From positions 1 through 64,000 of the forward strand of contig DASPIR010000008.1 of assembly GCA_035628995.1 (NCBI GenBank): 64,000 nt of DNA, given 5' to 3'. Positions 26,218 to 35,642 of this stretch are shown piece by piece (position 1 is the first letter of the stretch; each line of letters opens with the position of its first letter). The notes under the pieces are model-generated. The model saw only the letters and a program-made list of their open reading frames with translations, ran no database searches and had not been told where the DNA came from. Both the position numbers and the translations under genes were made by a program. This DNA is from Clostridia bacterium. GTDB lineage: Bacteria; Bacillota; Clostridia; Lutisporales; Lutisporaceae.

Positions 26218-26801
26218 TGACGGTTAAGAACATAACTAAAGGTAATAAAAACTCTAATAGAAAAACATTATTAAATCGTAGAAAATCGACATATGAAATA
26301 TTATAGAAGAATTAAACAGATAGCTAGTGCCATAATATATCAATGCGTACTCAGCTAGCTATATATAAAATAGCGGATTTACAGGGCACAGGACCAATAT
26401 GTCCGTTTTCTTCAGCAATATGTCCGTATCCCAGTATTCCCTTGCATAATATTTAGAAAAGTGCATATACTAATAGGTTTAAAAAGATAGGCATTCACAA
26501 TGTCTATCTTTTATTTTGGGTAAGTTTTTTTATTGGTCACATATATTGTGCATTTCAATTAAGTTCTTAAGTTCTGTACCTGGCACCATTATTATTAAAT
26601 AATCGAAATAGGAAGGTTATTTTTAGGAAGGTTATTTTAATTTCCCGACAAAGAGTATTAAATGTTGGTAATTGTAATAAAATGTCGACAATTATTACTA
26701 TTAATTACCCCAGACTTATATGATAATCAAATAGAGGGACAAGCATAAATCTCCAAATTCAGACAATGTCCCTCAATAATGTAATTAAGTGGGGGAATAT
26801 T
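26218..26801. other. Intergenic region holding a dispersed repeat, no gene seen
   Basis: 584 bp. The middle holds copy A of the dispersed repeat and its hairpin (see 26392-26580). After the repeat there is only AT-rich sequence and GGGGGAA before the next ATG. Confidence 0.6.
26392..26580. repeat. Dispersed intergenic repeat copy A, with direct repeat copy 2
   Basis: 26392-26517 matches the repeat core (ACCAATAT..., TATCCCAGTATTCC, ATTTAGAAAAGTGCATATAC) and ends in the hairpin AAAGATAGGCATT/AATGTCTATCTTT. The start of this copy is diverged. The hairpin and its downstream 70 bp (to AAGTTCTGTAC) repeat the sequence at 13314-13403. The hairpin with its T tail could also terminate transcription. 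Confidence 0.75.
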
Positions 26802-27884
26802 ATGATTACTGATGTAAATACCGTAAATATCAAGAAACTCATAATGCATGTACTGGACAACCGGAAACACGAATTAACTCAAAGTGATGCAGTAATAGAA
26901 TTAGATTCCGAAGACGAATTTATTGATTACATTACAAATCATATAAAAAAATCAGTGAAACATTCGAAAAGACTTGCAGCAAAATTCAGAAAACCTGAGG
27001 AAAACTTAGCTAAAGCGCAATTTGAAAAGGTATTTGAAAACAATTATAACTTCATTGCTGTTTCAAAAGAATTGGCAAGACTGTTATATATACCAATGAG
27101 TAGTAACACTACTATTAATCCGGCTGACCTTGTGATTTGCTTATACGAAAATGAGATGGATGAACAAATTGTATGCTTGCTGTTGCTTGATTATAAGAAA
27201 AACTATTTTCATAAAGAGATTACCCTGCCGGATGGTTCAAAAAAAGTTACTTATTCAGGGGATATCACCAGTTTTCCACCAACGGGATCTGGGTTGAAGA
27301 AATGCTGTTTTGTAAAAAAGTATGTCGAGGGTGACGTTTATGACTTGCTGGTGGTAGACAGGAAGCACAAGGAGAATGCTCCTTTAATTAAGGTCACACA
27401 GTTTTTTAGTATTGGGCTGCTTGATAGCGAGCCTGCGATGGATGATACAGAAAAAACAAGGCGATTCATAAATAAAACTGTACTGTGGGTACAAAAGCAT
27501 GTGGCGGAGAAAGGATTGACTAAAGCCCAAGTACAACAGATTCGTCAACTGGAGTTAAGATGCCTTGACATTGTAGAGGATGAGACTTGTGTGAATCTGG
27601 ATGAATTCATGGAAAAAGCCATAAAAGATGAGACACTGAAACGAGCATATAGGGAGTTCCTTGAGAATGAAGGGCTTATAGACATCGAAATTAACATTGA
27701 TAAAAAATATGTAGAGGTTAATGTAAACCGTAAGAAGATAATAACCGACAATGGCATAGAGATTAAAATGCCACTTTCAGTATACAGGAATAAGCAAGTA
27801 TTTATTCAGGACCCTATAGGGGATGGGAAATATGATTTCAGCATAAAAAATGTAGAAGTTAAGCACGAAAGCATAGAAAAATAG
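26802..27884 (+). CDS. Nucleoid-associated protein-like (NA37/YejK family)
   Basis: 360 residues from the ATG that follows GGGGGAA. I see the general layout of the NA37/YejK family: a central segment LLLLDYKKNYFHKEI, then KCCFVKKY and DLLVVDRKHKE, FFSIGLLDSEP, and a C-terminal part with GIEIKMPLSVYRNK followed by DPIGDGKYDFSIKNVE. E. coli YejK is a DNA-associated protein of about 335 residues. The next gene begins 33 bp later and encodes a membrane protein, so the two probably work as a pair. In a defence setting this looks like a DNA-binding part tied to the membrane, but that is inference. Confidence 0.65.
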   Translation: MITDVNTVNIKKLIMHVLDNRKHELTQSDAVIELDSEDEFIDYITNHIKKSVKHSKRLAAKFRKPEENLAKAQFEKVFENNYNFIAVSKELARLLYIPMSSNTTINPADLVICLYENEMDEQIVCLLLLDYKKNYFHKEITLPDGSKKVTYSGDITSFPPTGSGLKKCCFVKKYVEGDVYDLLVVDRKHKENAPLIKVTQFFSIGLLDSEPAMDDTEKTRRFINKTVLWVQKHVAEKGLTKAQVQQIRQLELRCLDIVEDETCVNLDEFMEKAIKDETLKRAYREFLENEGLIDIEINIDKKYVEVNVNRKKIITDNGIEIKMPLSVYRNKQVFIQDPIGDGKYDFSIKNVEVKHESIEK

Positions 27885-27916
27885 TTTGTATAATATTATA
27901 TAAGGATGGGGGTGAT

Positions 27917-29467
27917 GTGATGGATCGTATTAACGACTGGTGCAGCAAAATAACCTCAAATTATATCGTTAACTTTAAGGAAGATCATGAAAATGCAATT
28001 TTTTACGTTGAAGTACATAGTTTACATGAACAGCAAGAGAAATTGAGTAATGATATCAAGGATGCTTTTGAGATATTTGGTGAATCAATGAGTGTGCTTC
28101 CACTAGAGAGCGTCTATAACTTGAATATTAATAGCATAGATGATGTAGAACAGGGACTGAGCGATTTCATAGAAAATCTGGAGTGTAGTGGCTTTACAAG
28201 CTGCAAAGTGCAGGTTAGTATTTCTAAGAAAGAATTAGTGCGGAAATATATTACTATGGATATCAAGCAATCCTATTCGATAAAGCTATTTTTCAGATTT
28301 GAGAACTTTCTTGCACTTGTACAGAACCACGATTATTCTGTATTAGAAAGCTCACTATTCAGAAAAGATATAGTAACGGTTGTGCTGGTTATGGATAGAG
28401 TATTTTTAGAATGCTTCAGCAGTCATTTAGTCATAATCGGTAGGCAAAGTGTAGAATATATTAATTCGACTCTAGATAGATTGAGTAGCCCCTTTTCTGA
28501 GTTAAGCAGGAAAGACTGTAAAAACATCATCACAGAAAGGCATAATCATTGTAGTTGGATCAATGGACCGGAATATCTCACACCTAACTTCTTTTTCTTC
28601 CAGGATCTAAGTAATGCACCTGATGAACTAGGAAATATACTGTGCAGACAGTTTACAAATCTCACTATACCTTATCTGGCATGTAATACTAAGGTGGATG
28701 AAGACGGCAGCATAACTTGTATTTTTGAGGGATATAGAAAAATCAAAATCCAGCTAAGTCGGGAAGATAGGGTATTTGATTTATCAGCAGTTGAGGCGCT
28801 GTATAATCTGTATGAGTGGATATACTCAGAAAAAATAACAGACAAAATAGGCATATTCAGACACGTATTGACCTTATACCTTAAAGAAGATCCTAAACAG
28901 AATTACGGCTTGTTTTTGGATAAGATTCAGGAGGTTAACAGTTCAACACAGTCGAATTATCAGATATACCTTAAAGAAAAAGTGGATATCTGGTTCGAAG
29001 AACGAAGAAAGGTAGTGGACTTCTTTCAGACAAAGGTTAGTGAAATATCAGGTGAGATAACAAAGATAACAGAGCTTATGAGTAAGAACTTGCTAACACT
29101 GATAGCTGTTGTAATAGCTTCCATGGCATCTTATGTAACAAATGGGCAGAAAGCAGTAATTCAGATTGCTTTTCTTGCATTTATACTATTTCTTATAGTG
29201 GGAACAATTTATTTTGGAGTTTTGAGCCAAATAAGCAAAGGGTTATTAAAAAAGGATATTGAACGGTTCATAGAATATACTGGAACTATTCTGCTGAAGG
29301 ATGAAATCAGCATGATAGAAGGGGAAAGCATTACAAAGAGAGAGGAGCTTTTTGATGGGTATTTTTTAGTCTCAATATTGATAAACATTGTAATTGTTTT
29401 TATACTAATTATTGCATTGCTTAACCTGGATGTGTGGATAAGCTACTTTGCTCCTGCAAAACAATAG
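27917..29467 (+). CDS. Membrane protein with large cytoplasmic N-terminus, unknown function
   Basis: 516 residues with GTG or, three bases later, ATG as start after AAGGATGGGGG. The first 385 residues are soluble and not recognised; they are charged and contain no nucleotide-binding motif that I can see. The C-terminus holds three predicted membrane helices at about 392-408, 414-436 and 480-504, with a cytoplasmic-looking loop between the second and third. It follows the NA37-like gene by 33 bp and is followed by a dispersed repeat with terminator hairpin, so the two form an operon. I do not recognise the family. Confidence 0.7.
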   Translation: MMDRINDWCSKITSNYIVNFKEDHENAIFYVEVHSLHEQQEKLSNDIKDAFEIFGESMSVLPLESVYNLNINSIDDVEQGLSDFIENLECSGFTSCKVQVSISKKELVRKYITMDIKQSYSIKLFFRFENFLALVQNHDYSVLESSLFRKDIVTVVLVMDRVFLECFSSHLVIIGRQSVEYINSTLDRLSSPFSELSRKDCKNIITERHNHCSWINGPEYLTPNFFFFQDLSNAPDELGNILCRQFTNLTIPYLACNTKVDEDGSITCIFEGYRKIKIQLSREDRVFDLSAVEALYNLYEWIYSEKITDKIGIFRHVLTLYLKEDPKQNYGLFLDKIQEVNSSTQSNYQIYLKEKVDIWFEERRKVVDFFQTKVSEISGEITKITELMSKNLLTLIAVVIASMASYVTNGQKAVIQIAFLAFILFLIVGTIYFGVLSQISKGLLKKDIERFIEYTGTILLKDEISMIEGESITKREELFDGYFLVSILINIVIVFILIIALLNLDVWISYFAPAKQ

Positions 29468-29807
29468 ATGTAAAACGACTTGATAAAAAATAGGTGCTAG
29501 GTGCAGAGGTTATTAGGTTATTATGCTAGTCAAATTCAAAAGCTAGTAGATTAAGTAACAGTTTGTCAACTTATCAACTTACATAGTCATAAAAGCAGAA
29601 GGGACGGTTTTTCTGATTTTCGTCTATTAAAGCCAATATCGGAATTTCTGAGGGTAATATGGAAGTATCCCAGTATTCCTGTATATTATTTAAATAACTG
29701 CATATACTATTAAGTTTGTGAAAGATAGGCATTATTCCTCATGAGCCTATCTTTTGTTTTGTTTACTACTGTAATAATATGGTATAATAATACAGGATGA
29801 CTTTACT
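29468..29807. repeat. Intergenic region with dispersed repeat copy B
   Basis: 340 bp. The repeat core spans about 29623-29762 (AGCCAATATCGGAATTTC, GAGGGTAATAT, TATCCCAGTATTCCTG) and ends in AAGATAGGC...GCCTATCTTT, a terminator-like hairpin. Upstream lies a further shared block (GTCAACTTATCAACTTAC, about 29566) also found near 36975 and 40490. Confidence 0.75.
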
Positions 29808-32513
29808 GTGCATTCATCTTTAGAGCTTCTTGAATTAATTAAAAAAACAGAAAGTGTGAGTTTAATGCGGCAAATTAACTATGGTGACATTAATCGAGTG
29901 TTGTTAAAATCAATTAATCTATATGAAGATGATAACAATAAAGTGTTTAGTTGGGAATTCATAGAAGAAGAATTGAGAATTGAGCTAAATCAAAACTCTA
30001 GGAATTATATACTTAGTCAATTATATGGTGTATTAAGTTATAGAAATAACAAGTATATAAGTAGAATATTTGAGAGATACAGTAGTAAGAAAAATTATGA
30101 TGAAAATGGAAAGATAAAATCGAACACTTTTAATCTACTTGAAATATGGGAGAGATTAGCGGAAAGATTTTTATTAATAAAGGATAATCTATATATCGAA
30201 ATATCAAAATTTGAAGAATGGAAAAAGTATTTTCATGCGCTAGACGAAGACTTAATTGTATTAAATTATTTAGTAAGACAAAAGTTTTTAAAAATAAAAC
30301 CTGAAATGAAGCATGTATGTAATTATATCGCAGGAATGAAAACGTTTATAACTCCATATGAACCACAAGTTAAAAAAATACTCGAAAAAGGTATTGCTAT
30401 TCAACATGTTCACCTTACAGGCAGTTATCCAGCACCTTACTATTGGGTGGCCGTAATGAATAATAGAATTAATAACAAAAATATTTTATACTTTAATAAT
30501 TTTAATCAAGATATCAGATATAATAACACTGAAAATGCACCTCTACTATCTAATTTAATCGAAATTGCTAAAATAATTAGAGTTATTTTATTTGAGTACG
30601 CTAAAAGAGTTATAGAAGATAATTTTGAAATCAAAAAAAGTAGCAGCGATAGATTGATAGAGGATTTTATAGGCATCACTAAGATAATTGATAATGGAAT
30701 GATAATTGCAGAAGATAGAATATTAGAAGTTAATAAAAAAATATATGATTATAAATATGAATTAACTGATTATGCTTTTAAAATAAACAAAATAGCTTTA
30801 TCTGAAAAAAGTGAAATAACTGCAAAATCATTATTTGGAGAAAGATTACTAATTTTTTATGTTTTATATTTCATTAATAATAAACATCATAGAGATAATC
30901 AGGTTTTGTCTAAGCTTCTGTGGATATACATACAAGTGAAAAACTCATTTTTATGCAAAATCCAACAACAAGAAGGTATTTCTGGATTTGATTATTTTGA
31001 ATATACTCTGAATACTATAACGTGGAAAGAAAATGGAAGTGAAATTATAAACTTCTGCAAAGAAATTGGAGAATATTTGCAGGAATCAAAATCCGTAGTT
31101 AGACAAGAGTTTATGATTGCACCGCAAGAGAATGAAGAAAAGTATAACGAAATTATTAGAATCATTGCCACAATAAAAAAGACAATGAATGAAAAGTTAT
31201 TGCCAGATTTATTGGAACTATATAAAGAAGTTAAGGTAGGAGTAATTATTCATTTTATTAAAAACGAAGGAGATTACTTGCGAGAAAGGTTAAATAGCAG
31301 TGAAGACTCATATAAAATATATCATTATAGTAAAAGAGATGAAAATATAAAAAATTATAATACTTTAATAAAATATAAAATATCTGATTCAACAACTGAA
31401 AAGGATAAAGAACTTCCTATAGTTGCGATTGATACAGCTAATAGAGAATTGTATTGCCCACCGGAAGTGTTCGGAGAAATATATAAGAGAATTTTTGAAG
31501 AAAACTTTAAGATAGAAAAAGAATATCAGTTTAAAGGAAAAACATTTCATGTTGGAGAAGATTTTGTTTCATTAGGTACTGGTTTAAGAAGAATATTTGA
31601 GGCTATTTATTATTTAAGTATAAATTCTGGTGATAGACTTGGACACTGTATTGCTTTGGGAATAGATGTAGATTTATGGATACATAATAATCCAACGATA
31701 GAAATAAATTTAATTGATTTATTAGATGATTACATTTTTGAATGGTACTTAATAACCAAAGAGACTAATTGTGAGAACTATTCTAGAGTAAATTGGCTTG
31801 AACGAAAAATTTCTGAGTATTCAATTAAGATATTTGGTGCAGCAATAAAACCTGAAGTACTTGTTGATGCATGGCTAAAGAGGGGTAGTATAACAAAGAA
31901 TGATGGCAACTCATATGGAGATGAGGAGTCTATTCCATATTGGATAACATTACAAGGGGAAATTATGCAAAAAGAAATACGAAAAGGTACACATAATGTT
32001 ATTCCAACTTTGGAATTATTAGAAATTCTTGCACAAAAGAATAATATTGAGTATGATAAGTCTAAATTAAAACTACCCGCTAATGAAGCAGAGAGAGTAT
32101 TACTTGAGTACTTATATGATAAACATACAATTGATAAGTTTATAGAAATCGATAATATTGATACATTAGAAGAAATTGAAAGCATTAAAAATGTCCAGGA
32201 AACATTAATTCGATTAATAAAGGGAAAAGGAATAACAATTGAATCTAATCCAACTTCTAACTGGCTTATTGGGGGATTTGAAAGAACTTCAGATATTCCA
32301 ACTGTCCAATGGATTTTCAACAATTATGATTTATCTTTTACAATTAATATTGATGATCCTGCTGTCTTTGGTAATTCCATAGAAAATGAATATTATTTAG
32401 TATATTCAAATCTTATAAAGGGGACAGAAAAACATAAAGGTTTTTCTAGAATAAAAGCTCTTGAAATAACAAATGAATTAAGATGTAATGGAATTGAATC
32501 AAGTTTTGTATAA
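29808..32513 (+). CDS. Divergent adenosine deaminase-fold protein with large insertion (RdrB-like)
   Basis: 901 residues; the GTG start follows AGGATGA by seven bases. The metal-site residues of the adenosine deaminase family are all present and in order: H200-V-H202 in QHVHLTGSYP, H581-V-G-E584 in FHVGEDF, H613 in GDRLGHC, and D849-D850 in NIDDPAVF preceded by SNPTSNW. About 380 residues separate the HxH strand from HxGE, far more than in metabolic deaminases (roughly 200), and there is a 195-residue N-terminal extension. A split, oversized deaminase of this kind is the hallmark of RdrB in RADAR. No rdrA is adjacent; the nearest ATPase is the KAP gene 3.6 kb upstream. It lies alone between two copies of the dispersed repeat. 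The substrate is unknown; it could act on (d)ATP, adenosine or RNA. Confidence 0.8.
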   Translation: MHSSLELLELIKKTESVSLMRQINYGDINRVLLKSINLYEDDNNKVFSWEFIEEELRIELNQNSRNYILSQLYGVLSYRNNKYISRIFERYSSKKNYDENGKIKSNTFNLLEIWERLAERFLLIKDNLYIEISKFEEWKKYFHALDEDLIVLNYLVRQKFLKIKPEMKHVCNYIAGMKTFITPYEPQVKKILEKGIAIQHVHLTGSYPAPYYWVAVMNNRINNKNILYFNNFNQDIRYNNTENAPLLSNLIEIAKIIRVILFEYAKRVIEDNFEIKKSSSDRLIEDFIGITKIIDNGMIIAEDRILEVNKKIYDYKYELTDYAFKINKIALSEKSEITAKSLFGERLLIFYVLYFINNKHHRDNQVLSKLLWIYIQVKNSFLCKIQQQEGISGFDYFEYTLNTITWKENGSEIINFCKEIGEYLQESKSVVRQEFMIAPQENEEKYNEIIRIIATIKKTMNEKLLPDLLELYKEVKVGVIIHFIKNEGDYLRERLNSSEDSYKIYHYSKRDENIKNYNTLIKYKISDSTTEKDKELPIVAIDTANRELYCPPEVFGEIYKRIFEENFKIEKEYQFKGKTFHVGEDFVSLGTGLRRIFEAIYYLSINSGDRLGHCIALGIDVDLWIHNNPTIEINLIDLLDDYIFEWYLITKETNCENYSRVNWLERKISEYSIKIFGAAIKPEVLVDAWLKRGSITKNDGNSYGDEESIPYWITLQGEIMQKEIRKGTHNVIPTLELLEILAQKNNIEYDKSKLKLPANEAERVLLEYLYDKHTIDKFIEIDNIDTLEEIESIKNVQETLIRLIKGKGITIESNPTSNWLIGGFERTSDIPTVQWIFNNYDLSFTINIDDPAVFGNSIENEYYLVYSNLIKGTEKHKGFSRIKALEITNELRCNGIESSFV

Positions 32514-32980
32514 AACCAGTAAAGGTGGAAAGCCGTTGGCTTTGTTAGAATGTATGCTACTTTACATGATGCTCTTTGGATAAATATAACAGCATAAGAT
32601 GTATAATTGATATATATTAATAAAAAAGAAAGCATATCGAATTATAAAAAGTGTTATCGACAGATATCAGGGTTCTACACAAAGTAATGAAATTGAATGG
32701 ATTAGCACAGTACTTACATATTAAAGTATATTTATATGTGTTTTCTACAAATACTTGTATCAAAACCAATATCGGAGTTTTCGAGGGTAATATGGGAGTA
32801 TCCCAGTATACCTGTATATTATTTAGAAAAGTGCATAAACTAATAGATTCTGAAGATGGGTATTTTGATATACCTATCTTTTATTTTGTATGTAGTCTAT
32901 ATTTTTGTGGAAGATGCTTCATAGCTGATAAGTTGACAGCCTGGCACATAACCTTTTATAAAGGTATTGACCTAATGCTT
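32514..32980. repeat. Intergenic region with dispersed repeat copy C
   Basis: 467 bp. The core at 32758-32888 (TATCAAAACCAATATCGGAG, TCGAGGGTAATATGGGAG, TATCCCAGTATACCTG, ATTTAGAAAAGTGCATAAAC) ends in GATGGGTATTT...ATACCTATCTTT, where stem changes are partly compensated. No gene is supported in this gap. Confidence 0.75.
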
Positions 32981-33979
32981 TCAGGCTTTAACTGATAGCA
33001 ATGGCTTATTATAAATTGCCTTAATGATTTCCTCTACACCAAGAGTTTTGATGGAAATATCAGCTATTTCGCCTAAATTGCTTATATTGGAAACAAATGA
33101 ATTAATGTCAATAATAGAATTATCAAGAAGCAGTTCGGCTTCATAATCCGACTGCCTGTTAAGAACTGATACACCACTGAGATTTATTTCGCCGATAGGC
33201 ATTTTCATTTGAATCTGCACAGTCTTTTTATTGCCTAAATATTTTTTGAGGCTACCTATGGAGTCATCGTATACCTTCATGCCTTCGTTGATAATGATTA
33301 TTCTTTCAGCCAGCTTTTCAATGTCTCCAACATCATGAGTTGTCAATATAAAGGTTGTTCCGTTTTTATTCATATCCAGAATGAATTCACGTACATGTTC
33401 TTTTGAAATAATATCAAGACCAATTGTAGGTTCATCTAAAAAAATAATTTTAGGATTATGTAACATAGCCATAATGAACTCACATTTCATTCTTTCACCC
33501 AAGGATAAGCTCCTCGTAGGCTTCTTTATAATTTCGCTGACTTCAAAAATATCAACCATTCTGGACAAATTGGTTTTATAGTCCTCGTTGGAAATGTTAT
33601 AAATAGCCTTGTTCATTTCAAATGAATCAATTGGAGGTATGTCCCATACAAGCTGTGACTTTTGACCAAAAACTGCACTAATCTGTGTTACATATTTTGC
33701 CCGGTGCTTATATGGAATATAACCTAGGACATTTATTTCACCGGAACTTGGAAAAAGCACACCTGTCATCATTTTAATCAATGTGGATTTCCCGGCCCCG
33801 TTTTTTCCTAATAAGCCAGTTATCGTTCCTGGCTCTATTTCAAATGAAATATCCTTCACTGCATCTACTATTGCCTTATCTCTTATAAGCAACGATTTCA
33901 TCATATCTGCAAAAGTGCTGCCCCGTTTGAAGGTAGTATACTGTTTGCAGATATTTTTTACAGAAATTATTGAATTCAT
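32981..33979 (-). CDS. ABC-2 type exporter, ATP-binding protein
   Basis: 332 residues; the ATG at 33979 is chosen because GGAGG precedes it closely. It powers the two membrane proteins encoded just upstream. Walker A GKNGAGKST lies at 58-66, signature LSLGE at 158-162 and Walker B with FLDEP at 180-184, followed by the D-loop GLD; the switch His is in LTTHD. The 90-residue C-terminal extension is of the kind found in drug/polysaccharide-type ABC-2 ATPases. With the two permeases and the serine hydrolase it forms a four-gene minus-strand operon. The substrate is unknown. Confidence 0.9.
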   Translation of the reverse strand: MNSIISVKNICKQYTTFKRGSTFADMMKSLLIRDKAIVDAVKDISFEIEPGTITGLLGKNGAGKSTLIKMMTGVLFPSSGEINVLGYIPYKHRAKYVTQISAVFGQKSQLVWDIPPIDSFEMNKAIYNISNEDYKTNLSRMVDIFEVSEIIKKPTRSLSLGERMKCEFIMAMLHNPKIIFLDEPTIGLDIISKEHVREFILDMNKNGTTFILTTHDVGDIEKLAERIIIINEGMKVYDDSIGSLKKYLGNKKTVQIQMKMPIGEINLSGVSVLNRQSDYEAELLLDNSIIDINSFVSNISNLGEIADISIKTLGVEEIIKAIYNKPLLSVKA

Positions 33980-34046
33980 AATCAACCTCCGTACCTTACA
34001 TTTCAGAGTATACACCTGGATAATGCAAAAGATGTAATTCTTATGA

Positions 34047-34826
34047 TTATCCTCCAGCGCTCTGATAACTTCTAATCATCCTGTTAAATATAACCATGCT
34101 GAATATAAAAAGTAAAATGCAAAAAAATATTGATGCATACATATCAGGAGTTGATTTTCCCAACAAAGCCGAAGCAGGGAAAAATCCCAGCATTGAAACA
34201 GGGACTATATAAGTTGTTATTGCCGGTAGTATATTTTTGTATATCGAAGTAGGATATCTGCCATAGGTTGTAATAGTATTATAAATTTCGAAAATTCTTC
34301 CATTGCCTACAAACTTAAATGTAGATGCTGCCATCAGGAGTATGAATGATAATTCTACTAATATGCCGGCCATAAGTAGGAATATAAACAGAACAATATT
34401 TATAAAATCAGGCTTGAAAAAGCATAATGAATAAATAAATACAAACAGACCGGAAATAAATGTTCCGATGTTGCTGATTTCGAAGGAACTGGCAATCGAA
34501 TTAAACATGACTGAACCTGGTTTTAAAAGAAGCATGTCATATGTACCGTCTTTTACATGATCCATTGTAGTCCAGACGAAGTTATTTAGAAATGGTGCGC
34601 AAATACCTGTGCAAAGCATAAATACCGACTGAATCAATAATATTTCATTAAAGTTGTAACCTGGTATGCTTGCTCCATTTTTGTATGCGAGTATCATTAC
34701 CAACGGTATAAGTAAATTATTTAAAAATGTTATTATAAGTGTGCTGAAAAAATTCAGTCTATAAGCAGCAATTGAAGAAATTGATATTTTTATACACTGT
34801 GTGTATATTTTAATACTATGCTTCAT
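34047..34826 (-). CDS. ABC-2 type exporter permease (DUF990-like)
   Basis: 259 residues, six predicted membrane helices, with the N-terminal pattern of ABC-2 family permeases that work in unequal pairs. The start overlaps the stop of the upstream permease by 4 bp, and the ATPase gene follows 67 bp downstream. Together the two permeases would form the channel. The motif content does not tell the substrate. Confidence 0.8.
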   Translation of the reverse strand: MKHSIKIYTQCIKISISSIAAYRLNFFSTLIITFLNNLLIPLVMILAYKNGASIPGYNFNEILLIQSVFMLCTGICAPFLNNFVWTTMDHVKDGTYDMLLLKPGSVMFNSIASSFEISNIGTFISGLFVFIYSLCFFKPDFINIVLFIFLLMAGILVELSFILLMAASTFKFVGNGRIFEIYNTITTYGRYPTSIYKNILPAITTYIVPVSMLGFFPASALLGKSTPDMYASIFFCILLFIFSMVIFNRMIRSYQSAGG

Positions 34827-35641
34827 GTTCCCACCCCTGTAAAATGCTTTATGCCAGCACGATACAAAATTTCTGATGCAAAAAACATAATAATTACGTA
34901 TAATGCTTGGATTGACAAAATTGCTGGAATAGAAAATTCCATGCCTGCCATATGTACGTTACCTGTATAAACCATTGAAGGTATATAGTAAATATACTGG
35001 AACGGCAAGAAAAACATGATTTTCTGAATTACAATGGGGAAAAAGGTAAGAGGTAGAAGAGCACCGGAAAAAAAGCTTGATAGTAGCCCATAAAACATGG
35101 ATAATCCATTTACATCAGTAAACCAGAAGGCAAGCAGCCCTATACTATAATTAACATAAAAATTCATAAGAAAACATAGTATTATAGAAATTACAGCGTA
35201 AAGCAAATTGTATGGCATTATATTTATTTTAAAAATAAATATAAAAATCAGTAGAACAGGTATAAATTCGAAAATAATGCCTAAGGTTCTATGACCTATT
35301 TTTTGTGACAGAGCAAAAAATCTGTGATGAACAGGTCTTAACGCAAATGTCAGGTATTTTCCTGTCCTGATTAACATTTGAAAATTCCAGCCGGCAAAAT
35401 CCATAGTTGCATAATTTATTAAAGTTGTAATACCGTAATAAGTAATAACCTGATTTAAAGTCATGTTGTTCAAGCTTCTGGAGTTTGAGTACAAAGCTGA
35501 CCAGACAGAACTCATAACAAGAAAGTAAGCCGGGCCGATAAATATTGATAACATGGAATGGGTGCGGTATGCAGCCCATTCCTTATATGTAACAGTGGCA
35601 ACTGTTAGTAGTAATTTAGTTTTTTGTATTATATTTTTCAT
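34823..35641 (-). CDS. ABC-2 type exporter permease, second subunit
   Basis: 272 residues, six predicted membrane helices; similar in size and layout to the other permease (start region KLLLTVATVTYKEWAAYRTH, then the hydrophobic segments). It begins one base after the serine hydrolase stop and overlaps the next permease by 4 bp, so the operon is tightly coupled. Confidence 0.8.
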   Translation of the reverse strand: MKNIIQKTKLLLTVATVTYKEWAAYRTHSMLSIFIGPAYFLVMSSVWSALYSNSRSLNNMTLNQVITYYGITTLINYATMDFAGWNFQMLIRTGKYLTFALRPVHHRFFALSQKIGHRTLGIIFEFIPVLLIFIFIFKINIMPYNLLYAVISIILCFLMNFYVNYSIGLLAFWFTDVNGLSMFYGLLSSFFSGALLPLTFFPIVIQKIMFFLPFQYIYYIPSMVYTGNVHMAGMEFSIPAILSIQALYVIIMFFASEILYRAGIKHFTGVGT

Positions 35642-35642
35642 T

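Noticed and set aside
26392-26517. Known riboswitch (c-di-GMP, ydaO or similar) in the dispersed repeat
   Set aside because: None of the conserved cores I know is present, and the copies follow genes and end in a terminator with no regulated gene directly behind.
32651-32995. Plus-strand ORF of 114 aa
   Set aside because: It lies over the dispersed repeat and its hairpin; the protein resembles nothing and other repeat copies do not keep the frame.
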